From: Epiperipatus broadwayi
Lineage: Eukaryota; Onychophora; Udeonychophora; Euonychophora; Peripatidae
Direction of reading: 5' to 3'
NCBI GenBank assembly: GCA_028023455.1
Contig: JAQFVV010006337.1
Coordinates: 1,105,001-1,169,000 of the forward strand
Length of the DNA stretch: 64,000 nucleotides
Under the pieces are notes generated by a model. That model was not told where the DNA came from. It made no database searches and saw only the letters and a list, made by a program, of their open reading frames with translations. Numbering within the stretch: position 1 is the first letter of the stretch; each line of letters opens with the position of its first letter. A program made the position numbers and the translations under genes. Below are positions 46,490 to 57,420 of this stretch, piece by piece.

Positions 46490-48150
46490 AATAAGCAGAT
46501 ATTGTTCAATATTCTTACAAAGTGGTTCAGACATGTTGCCTTTTCATCAAAAGTTTAGATTGAAAATACTTTTTCTGTTTACAATAAAAATTGCCTCTAT
46601 GACTTTAAAAGCTTCACCAACAACTTTTTCATTATGATGATAAAAGGGTTCATTATTAAAAAATAAAACTCTCAGATATTTTTGAGTTGCAACAAAATTA
46701 ACTTTGTAAGAATTAATAAAATATGAAAAATGTAAAACCACAGATTTCTTAGAACATTTATTAATATTAATTGACATTATTTAAATTGCATCAAATATGA
46801 AAGTTATCATTATCTTTTTGAAGAGAATCAATCACTGATGTGATTTTTTTAAAAATTGACAATCATCAGTAGAGCATAAAAGATAAATTTTCAGTTGACC
46901 CTTAAGCTCATTAATATAAATATTAAAAAAACTTAGATGCTAAAATACTACTCTGAGAAACATTTAAATTGCATTCATAATGAGGGAAATATTTATTATT
47001 AAATTTAACATATGCTGTATAATTACAAAGAAAAGACTTAAACCAATAAATAAGTTTGGAAAAAAACCTACTTACTGTAATTTATGAAAAAGAATAATGT
47101 GTTCTACTTTATCAAAAGCCTTTGATAAATCAAAATAAATAACATCAATTCTCTATTGATTTTCAGTTGTTTGTGCTATATGAGCATCAATATCAAGCAT
47201 TAGGAATGAATCCATGCTGGGAAGAAAAAATGATTTTACTTACATCAGAAATGGTTTTATTATAAATACTTATCTCAAAAATTCATACAATAGTATGTAA
47301 AACAGGAATAGATCTATAGTTATTAACACAATTATAAACGCCATTTTTAAAAATTGGTATCATTTTGGCACAATGTAAGCATTAAGAAAATTATGTGGAT
47401 TTTATGAATAATTAAAAATGAAGGCAAGAGATGCAGCAATAAATTCTGCTAAACTTTTGTAAATGAATATCATCATAGTATATAGTAGAATAAATTTTAA
47501 GCTGTTTAATGGCTACAAAAATCCTGTTTAGAGATGTGCTGAATCATACAACAAAATAGATGAGAGTTTATATAATTTTTAAAATCTATTACAGATTATG
47601 ATGAATATAAATTAACAAAATGTTTAGAGAAATCATCACCAGTTAAGATGGAACTAATGTCTATTTGAACTTTTTTTTTTTACCCTCATCAGAATTATTA
47701 ATAAAAATCCAAAATTCTTTACAGTTAGAAGAAATATTATTTTGGGAATTTTTTTAATATAATTGTGTAAATTTCTTTTGTAATATGTTTAACCTATCTT
47801 ATAAAATTTATAAAAATATTTCTAAAAAATATATTTTGCATTTTAAAATAGAATCTGCATGGAATATATGAAAACCAAGGAGAGCAGTCAACATAGGAGG
47901 ATAATTTATTGGAAATATATAAATCAATTAAACCATTATGATTTCATTAAAAAATAACGACTAACATTATTTATAAAAGTATAATGAATTTTAATTAACA
48001 TAAGAAATATGCATAAAAATCAAGATAGTTACATTCCTATTATCTGATGGAGACAAAAGTTTATATTGCAATTTATTATAAAACTCGTGGTTGCTGAATA
48101 TCTGTAGGAAAAATCACAAAGCTGAAGCGGGAAATTATTAACTATGGCTA
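46490..48150 (-). pseudogene. Decayed Jockey/CR1-group LINE, minus strand
   Basis: Read on the minus strand, the order is: a pre-RT segment with KEFWIF (about 47715); an IPIFKNG-like block followed by NYRSIPVL (about 47300-47350); VIYFDLSKAFDK, RT motif A in the DFSKAFD form typical of Jockey/CR1/I elements (about 47105-47140); SSILASKFFNIYINEL, motif B (about 46905-46955); a damaged catalytic box TDDC near 46875; and LNINKCS...LHFS plus YLRVLF (about 46660-46770). The frame shifts repeatedly. Clade placement is inferred from motif A and is tentative. Confidence 0.65.
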
Positions 48151-48293
48151 AATTACCTAAAACAGACTAATGTGCAAGGAGAAGCTTTAACAAAAGAATT
48201 ATAGTGTTTAAGCTAAAACAATTACAAACTGTAAATTCTAAAAGCTTTAGAAGACAATTCTACCCTGAAATAAATCTGAAATATTCAGATTAC

Positions 48294-48294
48294 C

Positions 48295-48356
<62 letters not shown>

Positions 48357-48379
48357 TGATGATGATGATGATGATGATG
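48294..48379. repeat. (AAT)n/(GAT)n compound microsatellite
   Basis: About 20 AAT units (to 48352) followed by about nine GAT units. The minus-strand poly-isoleucine frame is an artefact of this repeat. Confidence 0.97.
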
Positions 48380-48604
48380 TTATTATAGCCAATGAAAAAG
48401 TCTTCAAATGAGGTCAGAAAATTATCAAGCTCCAAAAATAAAATAGTGATTTGAAGACATATATTCCCTCGAGTAAATATGAAATAATGATTTAAGATAA
48501 TTTCATATCATGTATATTCTCAAAGTGAAAATGATAATATTAATAATTTACTAAAGTGGAGTTTTGTATTGACTACTGATTTATTATTGATACTTTGTAA
48601 TCTT

Positions 48605-48670
48605 GGTTTTAACTTCTGCAGAAACTTTTTTTTTTTAAATACTTTAAATCTGCAGAAGTTAAAATCCAAT
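48605..48670. repeat. Short hairpin
   Basis: GGTTTTAACTTCTGCAGA and TCTGCAGAAGTTAAAATCC flank a T/A-rich loop. Confidence 0.8.
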
Positions 48671-50779
48671 ATAAATGAGTAATTTTCTTATGAAAATCAT
48701 GTTCAAATTCACCATAAAACACTCTTTCAGAAAAATTTATGTTCATTGGTTTTTATACCCAGCTCAATTAAAATTTCATTCTATGATAGTTATCTGTATA
48801 ATATCCCATCCAGCATATTGATTAATACTATGCTCTTACAATTGTAATTTTAAAATTTGGAGCATCCTTAAATAAAAGTTTTTTAATGCCATTATATTTT
48901 ACTTCCATGCACTAAATTAAATAAATTAACAGTTCTATACAGCTAATTTAATTGCAGTAGTTATGTCATTGTAATGAAATATCCTGTCTTTAAACTTGTT
49001 AAAACCAGCAGTACATTGAAATTTGTACTGCATATCAATATCCAAATCCACTTTCTTTTTAAAAAGTCACCAAAATATAAAATTAAATCACATTATAATT
49101 ACTGGATTTATATATGTAGGTTTTTATTTTTTTTTTAATGATTTATATTGTTTTTCTTTGTTTAATTTCATTATTGAACACTAGATGGTTTTATGTCCGA
49201 AATAGTTCATTAACGTAATACATTATTATTCTTAAGATAATAACTATCCAAGCTAAAAGTTGCCGAGGTTTTTTCCTTCTGCACTAATTAATAAATGACT
49301 TGGCCTTTTTTGAACATTAAATTACTAAACCCACACATTTATATGTTGCTTCCAAAACATTAAATACATTCTGTAGATTTGAATTGGAAAGATTAATACA
49401 ATCATTATAATATTATAAATCCTGAATCCAAGAAGATGAAGTTCTTCATATAGATATCTAAAGTTTATATTTATATACACACACGCTTAATGTATAATTC
49501 TATATAAAGATATAAACTTTAGATATCTGTGTGTGTGTGTGTCAATTTGTATAGTTTGGTTTAATGAAATTTGAAGTCATTTAGTGATTGGTTTCAAATT
49601 ATCAATCAGATTTTTGAACACAACAGTAAAATCGCTATTAGGTAACCAAATTAAATATGAAATTTCAAAACAGCTAGCTGGAAAAATATTGAGTTGTGGT
49701 TGGATTGATGCAATTCCCTGAAAGATTTGCATTAGAATTTGAATATAAATTTTAAAAAAATAGTATTGAGAATTTTTAATTGAGATTAAGAGTTTTTCAA
49801 GTAGGCTAATCCAACTAATCGTGTCATTATTGGTAAATAAATTGGCACTTAGCTTATTCTTAGCTAGATGGTAAAAAAATGAAGGAAATACAAAGTAATC
49901 AAAAGTCCTTTAGTCTCCAGTGGCTAGTAGATATTTAAGAAACAGATGAGGAAAAAAACTTGCTTCATCTTTGTAGATGAAATATTAGTATTCAGAGCTA
50001 TAATAAATTAACACAAGCAGAATATTGTAGATTATGAATAGTCAGTCTTATTAGAAATTTTAATCAATCTTTAGTTAAATTTCTATCAATAAATATTCAG
50101 TATGTGCAGATATATATATATTATAAATTTAATTTTTATATTAATACACTATACATGCTTAAATCTGTATGTATATATATATATATGTAATGTACGTGGG
50201 ATTCAAACTCAGACTTTTTTTATAATATTTTATTCTTACACAATTATGATGTCATCGTTATCGCTTATATAATAATTAGTGTACAAACATAATTTTTCTT
50301 TGCCAGTGTATATATTTTCTATACACTTTAGAAAAGTAATTTCTTTTGTATTTAAAAATTTATATATATATTCAAAGAATCATATCATCAATAGTATTCT
50401 GTCCCATGGACAAGTCCAGAGAGTATATGTAGACACATATACAATGTAAATTTGATTTTTATATTAGTTTATAGATATAAAAAATCTCAGAGACAAGTTA
50501 TTTATCTTATACTTTCCTTATTAGTCATTTACAAAAATAAAAAAAAAAGGTTTTCAAGAACAGAAAATATATATATAGGTAAAAGGAATTTCTTTGGTAT
50601 AGCTCTTCTTTAATATATTTTTATTCTGAAGAAAAAAGAATAATCATATATGTAGGCACAGACTTATCAAGATGTTTATGGCAAAGTAAATATAAAATGT
50701 TCTCAGTTCTTATATAAGAATGTAACAGTTAATTTTTTTAGACATAAATGAACCCATAATCATCCAATTTTAAGGTGAA
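48671..50779. other. A+T-rich DNA with one small hairpin
   Basis: AGATATCTAAAGTTTATAT near 49451 and its reverse complement near 49510-49529 form a hairpin with a CACA loop next to a (GT)n tract. Nothing else was recognised. Confidence 0.45.
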
Positions 50780-51141
50780 TATATTATTCATGTGGACATA
50801 CTGAAATTATACCATATGATCTTATGGATGATTCTATTGTTCCAATTTATAAAAATAATGAAGATAGAAAAGATATAATAATTTTCATGTAATATCATTA
50901 TTATTCATTTTGCAAGCTTTCATAAAATTTATTGAACAGATGATTCAGTTAAATCCTTGAGTGGCTAACTATAAATGATTCAATGTGGTTTTAAAAAATG
51001 TTAAAACTTTATAGCATAATTTTTGTAATTTAGTGCAAATGCAAACCAACTTTAGAAGCGAAAATGTAATTTATATATTTTTTATCAATTTGGCTAAGCC
51101 ATTTGACTCCTTTAGTACTAATTACATGTTAGATTATATTC

Positions 51142-51347
51142 ATTATCTAATATTAAATTTCTTTAGAAAAATTCAAACTTAATTTAAAATTTTCAGATAC
51201 ATTCAACTACAAGTTTTAAATTGTAGTATTCTCCTCTCTTCTTCAGGTGTTTCTGGTCTGACCATTATCAGTATTAGTAAAGGAATATAACCTGGATCTT
51301 TGGATTCATAAATATTGAATTTAAGGTGATCCTCTAACTAACTAGGT
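51142..51347 (-). mobile_element. tRNA-derived SINE (long type), reverse member of head-to-head pair
   Basis: Minus-strand head CCTAGTTAGTTAGAGGATCA (A box), then AAGATCCAGGTTATATTCC (B box), AACACCTGAAG, and a 3' part ending TTTCTAAAG with TTTAATATTAGATAAT. The same order is seen at 51366-51606, 55557-55768 and 56376-56615, so this is a family of about 210-250 bp. Confidence 0.8.
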
Positions 51348-51365
51348 TATTATGCCTAGTTAGTT

Positions 51366-51606
51366 AATAGCCTAGTTGGTTAGAGTATCACCTTAAATCC
51401 ACTATTTACAAACTTAATGGTCCATGTTTAATTTCCATGTTAATACTGTCACTTGTCAGGCCAGCAACACCTGAACAAGAGAAAAGAATATGCTACTCAA
51501 AATAGTGTGGTATATACTAACATATATGCTATTATTAACAATTGAATATATTTGAAAAGTTTAAATAAAGTTTGAATTTTTCTAAAGGCGTTTAATATTA
51601 GATAAT
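51366..51606 (+). mobile_element. tRNA-derived SINE (long type), forward member of head-to-head pair
   Basis: Head CCTAGTTGGTTAGAGTATCA, B-box relic CCATGTTTAATTTCC, CCAGCAACACCTGAACAAGA, then TTTAAATAAAGTTTGAATTT and TTTCTAAAGGCGTTTAATAT. It is separated from the reverse copy by 18 bp. Confidence 0.82.
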
Positions 51607-51639
51607 ATAAGTAGTATTAAAATGCCATCATTATAACCC

Positions 51640-51880
51640 CAAGACAAACAATTGATTCATTTAATGAATAATATTTCTGTAGTATAATTTCCATTACATC
51701 ACTCTTACACAAAGTAGGAAATGTTTTCTATCTACATATCTTTGATCATATGTTTATAATTACTTCCCTCCACAAGGTGTTAAAAGTGGATAGAAAACAT
51801 TCCCTATTTTGCATGAGAATGATGTAATGAAAATTACGCTACAGAAATATCATTCATTATTGCATAATCTCTAGTCTAAT
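51640..51880. mobile_element. Foldback element, ~75-bp arms
   Basis: Left arm (about 51661-51734): AATATTTCTGTAGTATAATT, CATTACATCACTCT and GTTTTCTATC. Right arm (about 51786-51858): GATAGAAAACATTCC, AATGATGTAATGAAAATTAC and CTACAGAAATATCATTCATT. Arms diverge at roughly one base in eight. Loop about 50 bp. Confidence 0.8.
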
Positions 51881-52830
51881 GATTGACTCATAAAAATTAT
51901 TATATAACTCATAGGTTAGTATAAATAAGTTTCATTACTAATGGCAACAAAATCTAAAATATTGAAATGAAAACTGGTGTTAAACATGCATATGTACTAT
52001 TTCTAAATTTGTTTCCATCTTTATGAAATACTTTACAAACAGAGTCATGTGCCAGACATTAGAATAAATAAGTTCATGGTGCAGTTCTTCATTTAAATCA
52101 AACACAAAAATTTAATTTTTGATTCCTAAATTTAAAATATGCTAATAATTTTTCTATTTTTGTAATTTTAAAGAATGATTTATAAAACTGTAAATTTTTT
52201 GATTTAATAATTAATATTTAAAAAGCTGTGCTTTATCAGTTATTGATAGTAAAAAAAATCTTCATCAAATTTGACTTGAATAATCATCATTTTTAAAAAT
52301 GTGGTATCAATTTAAATATGTTGGTAGTTTTTAGATAGAGATGTAAACAAAAGATCCAGCATGCTGTGTTTGCATTTATGAAATTAAAACAAATGAAGTA
52401 TTATATCATAATTAGTTGTATACAGAGTTTATATTTCAGACAAATTTATTATATGGAAATAATGTGTGGAATATTATTATCGATATATACAGCTATATTC
52501 TGCATCATGATATCAAAATAATAAGACCAATCAGTAATGTTTTTATATTTGTGTGGGGATGATACTAAATAGACCACAGAATTTTTGTTGAATTGATAAT
52601 GTAAAATAAATAAACAGTAACAAACTTGACTATAGCATATAGAGTAAAACTAGATCTTTGTTTTTATAAAAATTATTTCAAATTCACTAAAGACATGCTT
52701 ATGATATAGCTGAAACAATGAAGAAAGATGGTGAAACTATTCAGAAATAAATTTGTGACAAACAAATAAGATAGCACTTTAAGATAAATAGATTAAAAAA
52801 ACAGCATGTCGGATATCTGTTTGTCCTTAC

Positions 52831-54270
52831 ATGCCTGGATTGTTTATATATATATATATTGCTTATAAAATCTCATTTAACTTAAGGAGTGTTTCGTTTT
52901 TTATTCTAGTATTTACAAATAACTGCTAATGAATAGATATAGATAGGGGAATATACTTATTTTTATGATACATTTAGCAATCGTTAATTTGAGTTATTAA
53001 CAATAGCAAGATAAGTATATTCAACAGGCACATTCAATGGTATATTTTCCACGTAAATAATTGGCATCACTTAAGATAGAGAAAGCATCACTTTTTATTT
53101 TTAAAGACTACATTTCTATCATTAAACTAATCATCCTAATAAATCTTGGATGACTACTCATGCATTAAGTGCATTTAAAAATATTTGTTTAACAGTTAAT
53201 AAAAGACAATAAATATTCCAATTGAGTTTTTGAAAAAAAATTTTTTTTTTTAGCTGCATGCACAAATTACCTACACTCACCAAATAAATGTAAGAATTTT
53301 TATGTGCATAAACTGCAATGGACATTAAAATAATTCTGAAGCTATTAAAATCTTTTGCAAGATAAATCATCACAAAGGATTGAACAAAAATTTTAATTAA
53401 GTTTAAAGAGTATGCAGATAGATGCTCGAAAATGCACCTTGTTAAATTTTATCGATTTAATAAATGCTGAAAATATTTCAAATATAAATAAATCTCCAAG
53501 CAAATTGATGTAATAGAAATAAAATAATGTGATAGATTAGAATTGGAAAATACTTAAGACACACATTTTTTAAAATAATAAAAAAAATGTTTCAGGTCTC
53601 ACCAATAAAACGAAAAGCTTGATGCCCATAACATTCAAACTTATAATTTATTGGGAACTGAGTAGTGTTTAAGGAATACAAATTTGTTAGCTGATTGTTT
53701 CTATTAATGGAGTATCATGGGACAATAAAATTATTTACATAGCACTGAATATTTTTGCTTTCATTACCTATTACAAAATGTATATAATAAAAAATATTTA
53801 AGATATGTTAATGGTGAATCTTTGCAAATATTAGTCTTCATTTTCTATAGGGTAAAATAATGATATCCTGAAAAATGATTAAAAGTCTTTTTTGACTGCC
53901 AAAGATAGTATACAACTTAACAGATTACTTGCTGAAATTCAATGAAGATAGGTGCTACTTCATTAAATATTCTTAAAATATACATTCGACAACACAAAGT
54001 TGTGAGACAGAAAGTTTGACACTTATAAATCAAATTGTAATAATTACTACTTCATGTATTTTATAAATATTTAAAAAAAATAAAATATCTAACACTGCAA
54101 TATCCTAAATTGTGCACACATAGTTCTTATTGTCTTTTCTCAATTTTTAAGCAGAGGCTGAAGGCACAAAGCAAATAATAAGAAAAAAAGGCTGAAAAGA
54201 ACAAAAGATTATAAAAGGCTCATATAGTATTAAAAAATAGTTGCAGTAATTAAGAATTATCTATAGCAAA
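52831..54270. other. A+T-rich DNA, no feature seen
   Basis: No motif recognised. Confidence 0.5.
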
Positions 54271-54840
54271 ATTAGGAATTATTAAACAACCTTCATACTT
54301 CCCCATTATTTCTAAATTCATATAAATAAAGAGACAACAAAAGACAAATGACCCTCAAGATGCATTTCATGCTGAACCAGCACTCATCAGTTGGTCCAGA
54401 TCACTATCTCTGATAGATATATATTATATGAAAAATATTTATCTATAGTAAATTGTTACATTTTTGATTTCCAATGTCAAACTCATTCCACTCACAACTT
54501 TTTTTATTATTATTATGTCTGCTATACTCCCTCCACTCACAACTTTGACACCATTCACCTCAGATAAATATAATAATGATTATTACAAATGGGGAAGTGT
54601 GGAGGTTGTTTAATATATCTATAAAGATATTATACATGGGAAAGAGAAAGGTGAATAATTCCATATGTGTGTATTTAAAAATTAAAATGAAATATATTAA
54701 TCTTTAACTGAGGTTTAAAGTTTATATCTGCACTAGAGATAATCTCTAATTTAGAAAATGATTAGTAATAATCATTGTTGTATTTATCTGAGGTGGATGG
54801 TGTCAAAGTTGTGAGTGGAGTGAGTTTGACAATGGTAAAT
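54271..54840. repeat. Nested inverted repeats with a dispersed-repeat segment
   Basis: CCACTCACAACTTTGACACC followed by ATTCACCTCAGATAAAT (54536-54570) is mirrored by ATTTATCTGAGGTGG...GTGTCAAAGTTGTGAGTGG (54782-54820). AAACAACCTTCATACTTCCC (54278 on) is mirrored by GGGAAGTGTGGAGGTTGTTT (54593-54612). Between them, 54355-54410 (TTTCATGCTGAACCAGCACT) is a third copy of the 3' part of the repeat at 9812 and 11693. Confidence 0.7.
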
Positions 54841-55556
54841 AAAAATATAAAATTAGGAACAGATTATCACAATTAATCAGATTAAATGGAAACTGAAAGT
54901 TTACTTGAGTTAAGACAATTAATTGTTTCCACTTTTGTCTATGGAATGAACAACAATTGGGTTGCTTTATGTCTTTTGATGTGTGAAGCAAAAATGTTAC
55001 GAACTATAAAATATTTTAATTCTTGAGAATAATTTTATAAAAATCTTAAAACTTATATCTTCAAACTTCACAAAGATAAAGGTCATTCTATTTTAAATGT
55101 AGAACAAAAAATTATTCTTTGAGATAAAAAGCTTATTTACTATTTAAATATATAAAAAAAAATCAATTAAATGCAATGCCTGTAGCTGAATGAAAAAATT
55201 ACATAATAAAACTTTTTATATATTACAATAGTACTGACTCAATCACCATTTCAATATGTATTTTTAATCCATATATCTTGACTCTTGGTCTTTGCATTGT
55301 TTAATGTAATAGTAAAGTGTTGCATCAAGAAATAAAATGTCCAGATTTGATATCAAAGAGTAAGACTCTATTACTTTTCGTATTCAAATGAGATATAGCC
55401 TCCCTATAAACTATTTGATCACTAATATATTTAGCTCTTACTTTTTGTTTGTGAATACATGTATCTGCTACCAGAAATGTTTAGTTACAATCTATAATAT
55501 TAGGATGGAAAACATTAATTAAATTTAATAGTAATTATGTCTTGGACTATTTCCAT
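54841..55556. other. A+T-rich DNA, no feature seen
   Basis: No motif recognised. Confidence 0.5.
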
Positions 55557-55768
55557 CATCTAATATTAAATCTTGAATGTCCTTAGAAACATTCATACTT
55601 TATTTATACTTTCCAAGTCACTAGTATATAACACAGATTAGTATATAACAATATTTTGAGTCATATTACTCCTCTTTTTTAAGGGTTCTTGGCCTAACCA
55701 AGAACAGTTCTAGCACAAAATTCTCAATATTAAATTTAAGATAATACTCTAACCAATTAGCAATATAA
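55557..55768 (-). mobile_element. tRNA-derived SINE (long type)
   Basis: Minus-strand head ATTGCTAATTGGTTAGAGTA, then CTTAAATTTAATATTGAGAA, CCTTAAAAAAGAGGAG, and a 3' end with TTTCTAAGGACATTCAAGAT and TTTAATATTAGAT, in the same order as the copies at 51 and 56 kb. Confidence 0.78.
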
Positions 55769-56022
55769 ACTTCATATACTTATCTATGAGAGCCCTTCTG
55801 ATTTTTTTTCTTTTTTTTTAAGAATAATGTTTATTAATAGCTTCCAGATATTATGTATTATTACATTAGGATGGCAAATATAGTTTTTTGCCACTGGCAT
55901 GTAAGCAGCACATTTGCATTTTTTCCCCTCTATCAATATAACATTACAACAGCTTTTCAAAAATACTTCACATTATAAAGAATTCTAACATCTACAAAAT
56001 CTAAACTTAAAATATTGGTAAA
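55769..56022. other. A+T-rich DNA, no feature seen
   Basis: Lies between the SINE and the GIY-YIG remnant. No reverse transcriptase motif was found in it. Confidence 0.4.
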
Positions 56023-56361
56023 CAAAAACAGCATCTATAAAGTACTTTGTGAATGTGGAGATATGTATATTGGTGAGACTAATTGCCCCATTGAAAAATA
56101 ATTGAAAGAGCGCAAACTGGTGGTTAGAAAAGATAAAACACAACTAAATAGCAGACCATGTGTGTACCAATGAACTTATATTCAATTGGGAAAAAATGTA
56201 AAATAGTGATAGAAGAGAAAAATGTACAAAAAAGAAAATTCAAAGAAGCTGTTCACATGTCAATGGTAAATTATCTCATAAGTCAAAGTAATGCAAAAAT
56301 ACATATCATAAAGCATTGCTTAGAAAAAAAATGGAAAAATCAGAAAGACCATTTCAAATGA
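56023..56361 (+). pseudogene. Decayed GIY-YIG endonuclease domain of a Penelope-like element
   Basis: IYKVLCECGDMYIGETNCPI (56032-56091) has the layout of the Penelope-type GIY-YIG endonuclease: a Cys pair just before the YIG motif, then GET. It is followed by LKERKLVVRKDKTQLNSR, like the LKEHKRAV segment of this family. After a frame change, SIGKKCKIVIEEKN and KRKFKEAVHM (56179-56262) match the I..E.....R..KEA.HI C-terminal block. In-frame stops after PIEK and at CVYQ-stop plus the frame change show it is dead. The RT domain expected upstream is not visible; a SINE occupies that flank. The role in the live element would be target cleavage for retrotransposition. Confidence 0.68.
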
Positions 56362-56375
56362 CTGTTGCCTTTTCC

Positions 56376-56615
56376 AGAGTAGCTCAGTTGGTTAAAGCTT
56401 TACTTTAAATTCAATATTTAGAATCTAAAGGTAGAGATTTAATTTCCATGCTAGTACTGCCATTGGTTGACTAGCAACATCTATGGAAGAGAGGAGAAAA
56501 ATATCACTCAAAATATTGTGTTATATATTATTATGGTATGTATTTCTAACAGTTGAATGTATTTGGAAAGTTTAAATAAAGTTGGCTTTTTCTAAAGGCA
56601 TTCAAAATATATTAT
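56376..56615 (+). mobile_element. tRNA-derived SINE (long type), best-preserved head
   Basis: GTAGCTCAGTTGGTTAAAGC (56379-56398) is a near-perfect tRNA A box. The B box is degraded (GAGATTTAATTTCC). The body then reads GACTAGCAACATCTATGGAA, GAATGTATTTGGAAAG, TTTAAATAAAGTTGGCTTTT and CTAAAGGCATTC. It is inserted immediately downstream of the GIY-YIG remnant. Confidence 0.85.
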
Positions 56616-56639
56616 TAAATAATGAAAATATGCAGCATA

Positions 56640-57420
56640 TAACTTATTAATTCTTCAACCGCCTCTTACGAGGCATCTCGTCAACATCTGACGTCACTCT
56701 AACTCTGCTATTTCTTATGCTAGAATATTCGTTTGACAGGTATTGATTAGGTTTTTAAAAGTTCTGTAAGATGGTGCCCTCTTCCGAATTATTTTACAAG
56801 TAAAAAATCAAAAAAACCGCATTTAAACCTAAACAAAAAAAGAACATTGTCAGTGATTGGTTATCAGTGAGCTCTCAGCCAAAAAAGACATTCTGATTGG
56901 CTGGAAAGAACAAAGAAACCGCCTGATCAAAGAAAATAAAGAAAAATGCTGAGATTTTCATTTCGAATGTGATTTAAGTATTTAAAACAGTATAATTTGA
57001 GAAATTAAAATAATTTTTAAAAAATAAACTAAAAAAACAAAATTATTTTCGAAAAATATTGAAGATTTTAGTAAAAATATTTAAGATTTAGCAAAAAGAA
57101 ATCTTTACTTTTCGATAAAGTAACATTGAAAAAAAGCGTTTGCGTCAGCACTTTTTTGTTTAGACATTCGCTTTATATTTGCCGAAATTGAATATATTTT
57201 ATAATAAATAAATAGAAATTTATTTTTGAAAGAACTTTTGTTCTCTTACATAACCTGAAAAATTAGTAATATACTTTTTATAAACGTATCTGAGTTGAAT
57301 TTAATATTATAGGTGAATATGTTTTAACAATAGGCTTTGTCTTCAGTTTGTGAGTTGGCCAATTAAAAGATTTGATTTTTACCTCATACAACCAATAATA
57401 TAATTAGCGGTTTAAGGGTT
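56640..57420 (+). promoter_or_regulatory. Candidate regulatory region: CRE and several CCAAT-type boxes
   Basis: This stretch is less A+T-rich and contains a perfect TGACGTCA (56689-56696), a GCCTC/GAGGC hairpin (56661-56674), GATTGG at 56855-56860 and 56895-56900, GGCCAAT near 57357 and ACCAATA near 57390. The ATG at about 56771 (AAGATGG) opens only ten codons to a stop, so no exon is proposed. Function is inferred from motif density alone. Confidence 0.22.

Larger units (their letters stand above)
50780..52830 (+). pseudogene. Decayed LINE interrupted by a SINE pair and a foldback element
   Basis: RT motif 2 (DSIVPIYKNNEDRKD, about 50830-50875) and motif A (FINLAKPFDSF, about 51085-51115) lie left of the insertions. 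On the right are motif B debris with YVLFLNLF (about 51988), a catalytic-box relic YANNFSIF (about 52138-52160) and KYVGSF, motif E (about 52315-52335). Motifs 2 and E are about 1.47 kb apart here against about 0.7 kb in the 19-22 kb element. The excess equals the combined length of the inserted repeats at 51142-51606 and about 51640-51880. It is old, with many stops. Confidence 0.6.

Noticed and set aside
48247-48435. Poly-isoleucine minus-strand frame
   Set aside because: It is a translation of the AAT/GAT microsatellite.
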